Shown: in pieces, positions 29,634 through 38,427 of the stretch
How the letters are laid out: every line of letters starts with the position of its first letter
Position numbering within the stretch: the stretch's first letter is position 1
Assembly: GCA_018824085.1 (NCBI GenBank)
Contig: JAHJHI010000009.1
Span: forward strand, 1 to 64,000
Source of the DNA: Gammaproteobacteria bacterium
Lineage (GTDB): Bacteria; Pseudomonadota; Gammaproteobacteria; Burkholderiales; Rhodocyclaceae
Length of the DNA: 64,000 nucleotides
Reading direction: 5' to 3'
Position numbers and translations under genes: made by a program
Notes under the pieces: model-generated
Seen by the model: the letters and a program-made list of their open reading frames with translations, nothing else
Databases searched by the model: none
Told to the model about the DNA's origin: nothing

Positions 29634-32600
29634 TCAGTCGACGAAGCCGATCAGCGGCAGATTCGCCGACTGGTCGGTGGAGCGATAGAAGTCGACCAGC
29701 CCGAACTTGAAGTTGAACATTTCAACTTCGCTCTTGGCATAGACGAAGAACTTGCCCTTGCAGCTGAGCGAGGTGGCACCGACCGGGCAGCTGACGCCGC
29801 CGCCGCCGCCCACGGTGATCGCGTTGAGCTTGGCCACATCCACGACCTCGGCCTTCAGCGTGCCCTCGACGGCCGCCGACATGACGACCTGACCGGAGCC
29901 ATTGCTGAACATCGGACTGCAGTTGCGGCTGAAGTCGAAACGGATGGTGCCGCCCGCGGTCACCTTGATCTTGGTGAACAGCCCGACCTCGAGCAGACCG
30001 GGCACCACGATGGAATAGCCGGGAATCGGCAGGTCCGGCGTCGCGATCTCGATCAGCGGACCGACCTCGAAGCGCTCGTAGCGGGTGACGTCGCCGAGCG
30101 ACTCGCAGCATCGCTCGCGCGGCGTCGCCGAACCGTCGACCTTGAACTTCAGCTTGGTGAAGGCCTCGTGCACCGGCAGGCGCTTGAGCGCATCGGTGAT
30201 GACGCTGCCGATGCCGGTCTTCGACGCATCGAAGCCGAAGATGCGCGGGTTGCCCGCGGACTGGTCCTTGGCCGGGTCGTTCTTGAACTTGCAGGTCGGG
30301 CATTCGCCGGTGTTGTCGAGCTCTTCGCACAGCTTGCACTTCGGCGGACCGTTCTTGCTGCACTTGTCCGGGTCATAGACGCACAGGCCGCCCCAGCCAG
30401 CCTTGCTGATGCCGCTGCCGGCGTCGGTGATGAGCAGCGCGCCGTCTTCCGACACCGTGGCGCGCCCCATCGGCACGAACTGTCCGAGGTCGTGATCCCA
30501 CTGCACGACCGGCAGGTTGTCGCCCGGCGGATAGGCGCGGCTGTTCGGCAGCGTCACTTCAACCGGCGGATCGAAGCGCGTGCCGGCCGGCTGCACCGTC
30601 CATGCCGGCAGGCCGAATTCGGCGCCACCGGTAGGCGGCGCCATCGGCAGCTTGTCCGCCGTGACCGGGCTGACGACCAGCGTGCCGGTGCGGCTGCCGT
30701 CCGGGAAGGTGACGCTGTTCGCCTTCACCTTCATCTGGAAGCCCTCGATGCCCGGAATGGTCAGGATGACATCCTCATCACCGCCGACGACCCGTGCCTG
30801 CGACACCAGCAAGGGCGGCAGATACACCGGATGCGCGAGACTGTTGTCCTGGCCGCGCACCGCGAACGCCTCGAAATGCAGGCTGGGCCAGGTCTGGCCG
30901 AGGTGGCTGCTGGTGCGCCCGTCGACGAACAGGTCGATGCGGCCCGGCGGCAGGTTGCTCAGTTCGAACGCGCCGGTTTCGTCTGTCGTCGCGACCACGC
31001 TGGTGCGTCCCGCGGACAGGCGCACGCCGGGCAGCGGCTCGCCCTTGTCGGTATAGACGAAGCCGCGGAAATTGGTCGGGCCGTCGCGCGCCTCGCGCAC
31101 CTGGATGATGTAGGTCGCGTTGCCGACGAGCTGGGCGGGGTCATTGATGTCACCGCCCTCGTTGCGCAGCGCACGTGCGCTGATGCGCACCTGGCCCGGC
31201 GTCAGGCCGAGCTGCGGCCGCGTCGCCGTCAGGCCGTTGCGGTCGGTATCGAGCACCAGTCGCGACGCACGCTGGCCGTTGCCGTCGATGAAGAAGGCAT
31301 CGCCCTCTTCCACGGTGAATGCCACCGGCACGCCGGGAAGGTGATTGTCACTGACGTCGCGTACGACGACGGTCAGCAGTTCGAGCGGCACGCTGCCGGT
31401 TTCCGCGATCTGGTGGATGCCCAGATCCGCGAGCACCTTGGATACGGCGCCGCGCTGCGTCGTCGCCGCGAAATACAGCTCGCCGGCAAACTGTGTCGCC
31501 AGCGGACCGGCCTCGGCCGATACCTGGGCGCGCACCAGATTCGCGCCCGGGCCGGTCTGCTTGCCCGGCCGCATCCAGACCTGGGCGCGGCCGGCGCTGT
31601 CCGTGCGCACGACGAGGTTGCGCGCGGCGCTGACGCCGTCCGGCTTGACGACCTGACCCTGCGTCGGCGAAATCGAACCGGTGCCGCGCATCACGTCGAA
31701 GCTGACCGGCAGGTCTGCCACCGGCGCGCCATCGCGATCCAGCGCAACCAGCGCCAGCGGGCGCGGCAGTTCGGCGCCGAGCACACCGGTCTGGCCGTTG
31801 CCGGAAATCATCGACAGGCGGTTGCTGCCGACGGCGATGCGGCTGACCCGCAGCGTGCGGGCGCGGCGGTTGCCGAGATGGTCGGTCGCGACGACGTCGA
31901 GCACGTTCTCGCCGATGCGCAGCGGCACGGTGCGTGCGAGGAAATAGCGATCCGACACGTCGGCGGCAACGCCGTTGACGGTGACCGTCGGCTCCGGCGC
32001 GCCGTTCATGCCTTCGACCGCGTCATTGACGACGCCGCGCACATCGACGGCCGCGGCCGACGTGACGTGCTGATCGACCGGGTGTTCGATGGTGAGGATG
32101 GGCGCGGTCTGGTCGACCGACACGGTAACCGTCGAAGTGCCGACACGACCGTCGGCGTCGGTGGCGACGACGGTCAGCACATTCATGCCCTCGCGCAGGA
32201 AAAAGCGCTCGAACGTGAATTCGGTTCCGGATGCGTTCAGTACGGCACCCTGCTGGTTGACCGTGACACTCGCGACCGGCTTGCTCACGCGGCCCGACAC
32301 GGTCACCGGACGCTCGACGTTGCCGGTCAGATCGGTCGGGCTGCTGTCGGACACCAGGCCGAGAATCGCCTTGTCATGCGGACTCAGAACGGTCACGCGC
32401 GGCGGGCCGTCCAGCGTGACGGTACGGCTCACGGTACGGCTGCCGCCGTCGTCGAAACCGGCAACGAAGTTCAGCGTGTTCTCGCCGTCGATCAGCTTTG
32501 CCCGGCCGGTGTAGATGAGCACGCCGGTGTCATCGGCCGACTGCAGCGCCATCACCGCGCCATTGACGGTCACACCGAGTACCGCCGCCTTGTTCGACTG

Positions 32601-33929
32601 CACGCGCGCGGTGACGGGCACCTCCGGGCTGGTCACCGTCAGGCTGCCCGCCGGCTCGGTCACGTCGAAGCTGTAAGACGATTCGACATCGACCTCGAAA
32701 CCCCATACGGCGGATGCCAGCGCGTTGGAGCGGTTCGCGACGTCGAGATAGAGGGTGTACGGACCGGCCGCCAGACCTTCCGGCGGCGTATAGCGCACGC
32801 CGTCGGCGGTGACCTGTGCGTCGGCAGTGACGTCGGTGCCGTTGATGACCAGATGGACGCTGGCCGGGTCGATGCCGGCATGCGCTTCGCTGAAGTTCGC
32901 GCTGATGAGCGGGCGGGCGCCGGGCGCCAGCATGACATCACGCGGCTGCAGGTCGGTGATCTGCGGCGGCTGCGCGGTGCCGAAGGTCCAGCTCGTGTCA
33001 CTGACGTTGCCGGCGCGGTCGGCCAGACGCAGCCGCACCGTGTGCGAGGCGTCGGGCAGCGCGGCCGGTACGGCATAACTGAGCGCATCGGCGCCGATTT
33101 GCGCCGACGCGGTCACATCGGCGCCGTCGAACAGCAGGCGCACGGCGGCAACGTCGATGCCGGCGCCGATGTCGCGATAGGTCGCACGGATGACGGGTTG
33201 CGCGCCGCCGGGCAGGAAGCCGTCCGCCGGCTCGCGCGCAAGCACTTCGGGCACGGTGCGGGTCGTGAAGGTCACTCGGGCGTCGGCGGCGTTTCCGGCG
33301 ACGTCGGCAATGCGTATGACCAGTGTGTGGGCGCCTTCGGCCAGCGGCTGCGTCGCCTGGTAGCTGAAGCCCTCCGCCGAGATCCGGGCCTGCGCGGCAA
33401 TCTGCACGCCGTCCAGTTCCAGTGTGGTGGCCGCCGGATTCACCCCGCTGCCGGCATCCGCGAATTGCGCCGAAAGAATCGGCAGTGCATCGGCTTCGAG
33501 CACGGCCGACGCGGCGGGCTGCACCCCGGAAATCGTCGGTGCGGCGGTGTCCGACGGCGGCGGCGCTGCGCTGAACGTCCAGCGCAGCGTCGCATCGAGA
33601 TCAATGGCGGTCGATCGATTGGTCCGCACCGTCACCGTATCGGCGGCAAGGACACTGGCTCCGGCGGCCAACGCACCGGCGTCCACACGCCCATCCTCGA
33701 CGATGACGGACGGATCCGACGATGACGCCTGTGCCAGGACGCCGGTGAGCGCGCCGCCACCGTTGCTGATGCGTACGCGATACACGGACTGCCACTCAAG
33801 CCGCGACAGGCGTTTGCCGCTCACGAGCTCGTAGCCGCTTACCGATAGCTGACCGACCTGTGCCCATACCGGCGACACAAGGCCCGTGAATGCTGCAATC
33901 AACAGCAGGAAAAACCGCGTGGCAGTCAT
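29634..33929 (-). CDS. Large exported multidomain protein: Ig-like repeats, carboxypeptidase-regulatory-like domain, double CxxC cluster, beta-rich C-terminus
   Basis: ORF 29634..33965. Internal start MTATRFFLLLIAAFTGLVSPVWAQ gives a better signal peptide. Repeats such as ADALPILSAQFADAGSGVNPA / GAQPVIRATYRDIGAGIDVA / GARPLISANFSEAHAGIDPA. Confidence 0.9.
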   Translation of the reverse strand: MTATRFFLLLIAAFTGLVSPVWAQVGQLSVSGYELVSGKRLSRLEWQSVYRVRISNGGGALTGVLAQASSSDPSVIVEDGRVDAGALAAGASVLAADTVTVRTNRSTAIDLDATLRWTFSAAPPPSDTAAPTISGVQPAASAVLEADALPILSAQFADAGSGVNPAATTLELDGVQIAAQARISAEGFSYQATQPLAEGAHTLVIRIADVAGNAADARVTFTTRTVPEVLAREPADGFLPGGAQPVIRATYRDIGAGIDVAAVRLLFDGADVTASAQIGADALSYAVPAALPDASHTVRLRLADRAGNVSDTSWTFGTAQPPQITDLQPRDVMLAPGARPLISANFSEAHAGIDPASVHLVINGTDVTADAQVTADGVRYTPPEGLAAGPYTLYLDVANRSNALASAVWGFEVDVESSYSFDVTEPAGSLTVTSPEVPVTARVQSNKAAVLGVTVNGAVMALQSADDTGVLIYTGRAKLIDGENTLNFVAGFDDGGSRTVSRTVTLDGPPRVTVLSPHDKAILGLVSDSSPTDLTGNVERPVTVSGRVSKPVASVTVNQQGAVLNASGTEFTFERFFLREGMNVLTVVATDADGRVGTSTVTVSVDQTAPILTIEHPVDQHVTSAAAVDVRGVVNDAVEGMNGAPEPTVTVNGVAADVSDRYFLARTVPLRIGENVLDVVATDHLGNRRARTLRVSRIAVGSNRLSMISGNGQTGVLGAELPRPLALVALDRDGAPVADLPVSFDVMRGTGSISPTQGQVVKPDGVSAARNLVVRTDSAGRAQVWMRPGKQTGPGANLVRAQVSAEAGPLATQFAGELYFAATTQRGAVSKVLADLGIHQIAETGSVPLELLTVVVRDVSDNHLPGVPVAFTVEEGDAFFIDGNGQRASRLVLDTDRNGLTATRPQLGLTPGQVRISARALRNEGGDINDPAQLVGNATYIIQVREARDGPTNFRGFVYTDKGEPLPGVRLSAGRTSVVATTDETGAFELSNLPPGRIDLFVDGRTSSHLGQTWPSLHFEAFAVRGQDNSLAHPVYLPPLLVSQARVVGGDEDVILTIPGIEGFQMKVKANSVTFPDGSRTGTLVVSPVTADKLPMAPPTGGAEFGLPAWTVQPAGTRFDPPVEVTLPNSRAYPPGDNLPVVQWDHDLGQFVPMGRATVSEDGALLITDAGSGISKAGWGGLCVYDPDKCSKNGPPKCKLCEELDNTGECPTCKFKNDPAKDQSAGNPRIFGFDASKTGIGSVITDALKRLPVHEAFTKLKFKVDGSATPRERCCESLGDVTRYERFEVGPLIEIATPDLPIPGYSIVVPGLLEVGLFTKIKVTAGGTIRFDFSRNCSPMFSNGSGQVVMSAAVEGTLKAEVVDVAKLNAITVGGGGGVSCPVGATSLSCKGKFFVYAKSEVEMFNFKFGLVDFYRSTDQSANLPLIGFVD

Positions 33930-33966
33930 AAAAGGCGACGACACCCTTGCAAGCGTTGGAAACACT

Positions 33967-34001
33967 CCCGTCCTGCGCGGACGTTGGCCGCGCAGGACGG
34001 G
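33967..34001 (-). terminator. Perfect 14-bp inverted repeat between the PEP-CTERM gene and the giant-protein cluster
   Basis: CCCGTCCTGCGCGG (33967-33980), 7-nt loop, CCGCGCAGGACGGG (33988-34001). Only a weak U-tract (AGTGTTT) follows on the minus strand. Confidence 0.7.
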
Positions 34002-34010
34002 AATGGCGAA

Positions 34011-34565
34011 TCAGCGGATGGTCTGTCCGGGGTAGCGGTACTTCATGACGGCCGCGAAGAGCAGCAGCAGGAACACGACGAAGGCGATGCCACCCGGCTC
34101 CGGCACGTTGCTGGACGCGGCGCGCGTGAAGCCGCTGTCGATGACGTCGAACGAGGTCGGGTCGAGTAGCGTGAATGCCTGGGCGCCCGGCAAGCCTGCG
34201 CCAAGCCAGGTGAATTCGACGGCCAGCCCGGTCAGCACGTCGCCGTTGTCGAGCCCCGCGCCCAGCGCGAACACGTCGAACAGCGCGGGGTAGCCGGGTT
34301 GGGAACCGATGATCAGCTGGTCCCACGATGCATTCAGCACCGGATCGCTGACGATGTTCAGCGAGGACTCAAGGTAAAGCGCGGGATCGAAGTCGATGTC
34401 GAGCAGCAGGATGGGCGCCTCGCCCGCCTGGTGCCGCACCGTGTAGTCGTAGCGGTACTGCGCGCCTCCGAGGCTGTGCAGCGTGTGCTCGATGATTGCA
34501 GCCGACGCCTGCATCGAGAATGACCACAGGATGGCGAGAAGCAGGAACGGCAAACGATTCTTCAT
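34011..34565 (-). CDS. PEP-CTERM sorting-signal protein
   Basis: Start MKNRLPFLLLAILWSFSMQASA. C-terminus VPEPGGIAFVVFLLLLFAAVMKYRYPGQTIR matches the VPEP + TM + basic tail signal. Confidence 0.9.
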   Translation of the reverse strand: MKNRLPFLLLAILWSFSMQASAAIIEHTLHSLGGAQYRYDYTVRHQAGEAPILLLDIDFDPALYLESSLNIVSDPVLNASWDQLIIGSQPGYPALFDVFALGAGLDNGDVLTGLAVEFTWLGAGLPGAQAFTLLDPTSFDVIDSGFTRAASSNVPEPGGIAFVVFLLLLFAAVMKYRYPGQTIR

Positions 34566-34603
34566 GGTGTCTTGATGCGCAGAATGAGTCCCGGATTCGC
34601 AAT

Positions 34604-34619
34604 AGCAAAATCCAGGCCA
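34604..34619 (-). promoter_or_regulatory. Sigma-54 (-24/-12) promoter for the PEP-CTERM gene
   Basis: Minus strand TGGCCTGGATTTTGCT against consensus TGGCACGNNNNTTGCW, correct spacing, about 40 bp upstream of the ATG at 34565. Confidence 0.75.
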
Positions 34620-34680
34620 CATATACGAATCAATGGGTTATTCACTGCGAGTTTGCAGAATGTAAAAATCTGCGACATTT

Positions 34681-34706
34681 CCGGAACCCGCCGGGAAGCG
34701 GGCCGG
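34681..34706 (-). terminator. Possible hairpin at the end of the histidine-kinase operon
   Basis: Minus strand CCGGCCCGCTTCCCGGCGGGTTCCGG; CCCGC/GCGGG stem, no strong U-tract. Confidence 0.35.
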
Positions 34707-34711
34707 CTGAA

Positions 34712-36196
34712 TCAGGCGGGCAGCGGCAGCATCACTTCGATGCGGGTGCCCTGGCCGCCGTCGGCGTCGAGCAGGCGAATGCTGCCGCCAAGCCGCGTCA
34801 CCATGTCCTGCACGATGGCCAGACCGAGTCCGCTGCCACTGCCGCTGGCGCCGGGTATGCGGTAGTAGGGCTCGAACACCCGCTCGCGCAGCGCGAGCGG
34901 AATGCCCGGGCCGGCGTCGCTGACGACCAGCATCGCGAACGCGCCGGTGCCGTGCAGCGTGACGCCGATTTCGCTTCCCGGCGGTGCGTAGCGCTGCGCG
35001 TTGTCGATGAGATTGCCCACCATGCTGGACAGGCCGGTCGCATCGCCGCGCAGCACGCAGGGGTCGGCGCAGATGTCCGGCGCGAGCGCATGGCCGCTGG
35101 CCTCGCAGGCGGGTCGCCGTTGCGCGACGGCGTCCAGCACGACGTCGCGCAGCGACACCGCGCTGTCATGCGTCGAGCGCCCGGCGCGGCTGTGCGCAAG
35201 CATCTGTTCGGCCAGATGCACCGTGCGCGCAATGCCCTGCAGCAGCGCATCGAGCGACCGCTCGCGCTGCGCCGGGTCTTCCGCCCGGCGGGCGTTCTGC
35301 GCATGGATGTTCAGCGCGGCCAGCGGCGTGCGCAACTCGTGCGCGGCCGAATCGATGAAGCGGCGCTCGCGCTCCAGCGTGCTGCGCACGCGCTCGAACA
35401 GCGCATTGAGCGCACTGAGCACCGGCGCGATCTCGCGCGGCACGCGGTGCAGTTCCAGCGGCTTGTCGTCCTGCGGCCGGCGCGCGGCGATGCGTTCGGC
35501 CAGCTCGGACAGCGGAGACAGCCCGTAGCCGATCAGCAGGCCGGTCAGCAGCAGCACGACCAGCAAGCCGAGCAGCAACGGCGCGCCGGTGGCCCAGCCG
35601 AGCTTGGCCGTAAGTTCGTCACGCGCGTCCGAGCGTTCTGCCACCTGTATCCAGATGTCACCCGAGCGCAGCACGAACACGCGCCACAGCCCGTCCTCGA
35701 TCGCGTGATTGCTGAACCCGGGACGCAGCGACGCGAACGGTGCCGCCGGCGCGGAGGCCGAGCGCGCGATGAGCTGCGTCGTCGATGTGCCGGAATCGTC
35801 GCGCCACACCTGGTAGGCGATGTGCGTCTCGTAGCGGTGCCCGAGCGGGGTTTCCACCTCCGGGTCGCCGAACAGCCACGCCTCGAGCGCGCGCGCCGGG
35901 CCGAGCCCGGCCGCGCCGGCGCGCGGATGATCGTGCTCCGCGGCCTCTTCTTCCAGCGGCGCCGGCAGCGTCATCACCAGCGGCGAGCTGATCGTCGCGT
36001 CCTCGAGCTGGCGCGCGACGAGACTCTCAAGCACGCGCGCCGATGTCGCGAGACGCGCGTCGAACAGTTCGTCCGCCTCGTCGCGCCCGCTGTTGATCGA
36101 CAGCCACATCGTCGTGCCCAGCACGCCGAGCAGGATGAAGGCGCTGCCGGCGAGCAGCAGCGCGCGGATCGACAGCCGGCTCAATGCGGCGCGCAC
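34712..36196 (-). CDS. Sensor histidine kinase (QseC/PmrB/TctE-like)
   Basis: 494 aa, two TMs, HAMP-like segment, SAAHELRTPLAALNIHAQNARR H-box, NLIDNAQRYAPPG, GPGIPLALRERVFEPYYR. Confidence 0.92.
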   Translation of the reverse strand: MRAALSRLSIRALLLAGSAFILLGVLGTTMWLSINSGRDEADELFDARLATSARVLESLVARQLEDATISSPLVMTLPAPLEEEAAEHDHPRAGAAGLGPARALEAWLFGDPEVETPLGHRYETHIAYQVWRDDSGTSTTQLIARSASAPAAPFASLRPGFSNHAIEDGLWRVFVLRSGDIWIQVAERSDARDELTAKLGWATGAPLLLGLLVVLLLTGLLIGYGLSPLSELAERIAARRPQDDKPLELHRVPREIAPVLSALNALFERVRSTLERERRFIDSAAHELRTPLAALNIHAQNARRAEDPAQRERSLDALLQGIARTVHLAEQMLAHSRAGRSTHDSAVSLRDVVLDAVAQRRPACEASGHALAPDICADPCVLRGDATGLSSMVGNLIDNAQRYAPPGSEIGVTLHGTGAFAMLVVSDAGPGIPLALRERVFEPYYRIPGASGSGSGLGLAIVQDMVTRLGGSIRLLDADGGQGTRIEVMLPLPA

Positions 36197-36197
36197 G

Positions 36198-36881
36198 TCA
36201 ATCGCCCAGCGGCGTACCCGCGGGCAGCGGGTCTACGACATAGCCGACACCGCGCACGGTCCGGATCAGCGCCGGATGGAACTTGCGCCGCAGATTGTGG
36301 ATATGCACGTCGAGCGCATTGCTTTCGAGATCGCTGTCCCAGCCGTAGATGTTGTCGACCAGCTGCTGCCGGCTCATCACGGTGCCCTGGTTCTCGAGCA
36401 GCTTGCGCAGCACCATGAATTCGCGCCGCTGCAGCTCGACCGGGCGGGCGTCGCAAGTGACCGTGAGCGCCTGTGTGTCGATGGCGATGCTGCCGTAGCG
36501 GATGACGTTCACCACCGCGCCGCGCGTGCGCCTTTCCAAGGCCCGCAGGCGAGCGAGCAGCTCGTCCACGTCGAACGGCTTGACCATGTAGTCGTCCGCG
36601 CCGGCATCGAGCCCGCCGATGCGGTGCACGGTCGTGTCTCGCGCGCTCAACACGAGGATGGGCACGGCGGCACCGATTTCGCGCGCACGGCGCAGCACCT
36701 CCATGCCATCCATTTTCGGCAGCCCGAGGTCAAGCACGACGAGATCGAAATTCGTGTCGCGCATCGCCTCCAGCGCCAGCGCGCCGTCGCGCACCCACTC
36801 GACGGCATAACGCACGCGCTCGAGCGCGTCCCGGATGCCGCCGCCCAGCAGCTCGTCGTCTTCCACCAGAAGAATGCGCAT
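36198..36881 (-). CDS. OmpR/PhoB-family response regulator (QseB/PmrA-like)
   Basis: MRILLVEDDELLGGGIRDALE, VVLDLGLPKMDG, GADDYMVKPF, winged-helix LESNALDVHIHNLRRKFHPALIRTVRGVGYVVD. Confidence 0.93.
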   Translation of the reverse strand: MRILLVEDDELLGGGIRDALERVRYAVEWVRDGALALEAMRDTNFDLVVLDLGLPKMDGMEVLRRAREIGAAVPILVLSARDTTVHRIGGLDAGADDYMVKPFDVDELLARLRALERRTRGAVVNVIRYGSIAIDTQALTVTCDARPVELQRREFMVLRKLLENQGTVMSRQQLVDNIYGWDSDLESNALDVHIHNLRRKFHPALIRTVRGVGYVVDPLPAGTPLGD

Positions 36882-36959
36882 CGATCCGGAACGTCCAAAG
36901 CGAAGGATTCCCATTGTCACCCTGCTTGCATCGATTGTGGGGTTCACGGCACCGGCGCC

Positions 36960-37607
36960 TCAGCGCAGCTTTTCCTTCACCTTGGCGAGCAGCACCTCGA
37001 TCTCCTTGCGGCGGCCTTCGTCCGCCAGCTGGCGCGCGGGACGCGCCGGCGCCTGCAACGCGGCTTCCAGCGCCACGCGCGCCTTCTCGTATTCGCCGGT
37101 GCGATAAAGGAAGTCGCCCATGAAGAAATTGCTGTCGATGCCGTTCGGATTGATGGCCAGCGCCTTGTTCAGCAACTCGCGCGCTTTGTCCTTGTCGCCG
37201 AAACTGATGGGCCAGCCGGGCACCTGGTAATAGAGCGAACCGAGGCTGGTGTAGGCCGACCCCTGCAGGGCGTCCGGGTTGCGCGCCAGCGCCTGTTCGA
37301 GCGCCGCGCGCGCGTCCTTGACCAGCGACAGCGCACCCAGGCCGCCTTTGGCACCGGCTTCGCTCGCGACGATGATGGCATACCAGATATCCGCTTCGGC
37401 ACGCTCCGGATTCTCCGCGCGCACCGCGGCCGCCTCCTTGCTCAGCGCCTCGAACGCCTTTTCCTGCCTGTCGGCGGGCTGGCGGTATTTGATCTGCGCC
37501 CACTCCGCCTGCAGACGGTTGATCGACTCCTCCAGTCCTGCCGCCCACGCGGGCGCCAGCGTCAGCGCGGCGAACAGTGCGCAGGACGCACGGATGAATG
37601 CATTCAC
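36960..37607 (-). CDS. Exported TPR protein
   Basis: GTG start at 37607 with AAGGAG upstream. Signal peptide (VNAFIRASCALFAALTLAPAWA). TPR-like INPNGIDSNFFMGDFLYRTGEYEKARVALEAALQ. Confidence 0.8.
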   Translation of the reverse strand: MNAFIRASCALFAALTLAPAWAAGLEESINRLQAEWAQIKYRQPADRQEKAFEALSKEAAAVRAENPERAEADIWYAIIVASEAGAKGGLGALSLVKDARAALEQALARNPDALQGSAYTSLGSLYYQVPGWPISFGDKDKARELLNKALAINPNGIDSNFFMGDFLYRTGEYEKARVALEAALQAPARPARQLADEGRRKEIEVLLAKVKEKLR

Positions 37608-37611
37608 GATT

Positions 37612-38427
37612 TCACTCCTTTTCCTGGGGTCGCGCATGGCGACGGATGACGGGCAACTGGCGTCGCAGGGACGCGTCGACCAGCGACGGCACCATGCGAT
37701 TGATGCGGACAAACAATTTTTCGGGCCAGCCCAGATGGCGCTCCGGACGACCGCCGTCGAGCAGCGCCATCAACTCGCGAGCGACGACGTCCGGTGCGTC
37801 GCTCGCCACGCCAAGCTCGTCGTTGAGCGCGGCCTGGGCCGGGCTGTTGAGCGCCGTGCGGGTGGCGCGCGGCGCGAGGTACTGCAGTTGCACCGGCCCG
37901 CCGGCCAGCTCCCGCCGGAGCGCTTCGGTAAAACCGCGCAGCGCGAACTTGCTGGCGCAGTAGGCGGCGCTGCCCGGATGGCCGATGTCGCCGAGTATCG
38001 ATCCGACATTGACGATGCGCGCCGCCTCCTGGCTGCGCAGCAGCAGCGGCAGCAGCGCGTGTACGAGCAGCATCGGCGCCAGCACATTCGTCTGCACGAT
38101 GCGCTCGATCTGCGCCTCGCTCTGGTCCTCGAACCACGAAAGGTCGCCGACACCGGCATTGTTCACGAGCAGATTGACGCCGCCGGGCAGATCCCGCGCG
38201 GCCGCCACGACGGCTGCGCGCCCGTCCGCGGTCGTCAGGTCGGCGCCGGCAACGCGCAATTCGAGCCCCGGTGCGCGCCCGGCAAGCGAGTCCGCGAGCG
38301 ACTCGAGCCGGGCTGCATCACGTCCGACCAGCAGCATGGACACGCAGCGCGGCGCAAGCGCGTGGGCGACGGCGGTACCGATGCCGCCGGCCGCGCCGGT
38401 CAGCACGAGGCGCAGCGCTCCGCTCAT
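37612..38427 (-). CDS. SDR-family oxidoreductase
   Basis: 271 aa, TGAAGGIGTAVAHALA, NLLVNNAGVGD, YCASKFALRGFTEALRREL. Confidence 0.93.
   Translation of the reverse strand: MSGALRLVLTGAAGGIGTAVAHALAPRCVSMLLVGRDAARLESLADSLAGRAPGLELRVAGADLTTADGRAAVVAAARDLPGGVNLLVNNAGVGDLSWFEDQSEAQIERIVQTNVLAPMLLVHALLPLLLRSQEAARIVNVGSILGDIGHPGSAAYCASKFALRGFTEALRRELAGGPVQLQYLAPRATRTALNSPAQAALNDELGVASDAPDVVARELMALLDGGRPERHLGWPEKLFVRINRMVPSLVDASLRRQLPVIRRHARPQEKE

Noticed and set aside
28590-33725. 1711-aa plus-strand ORF
   Set aside because: Antisense to the 1443-aa exported protein and its small neighbours; Arg/His/Ala-rich high-GC shadow frame with no domain signal.
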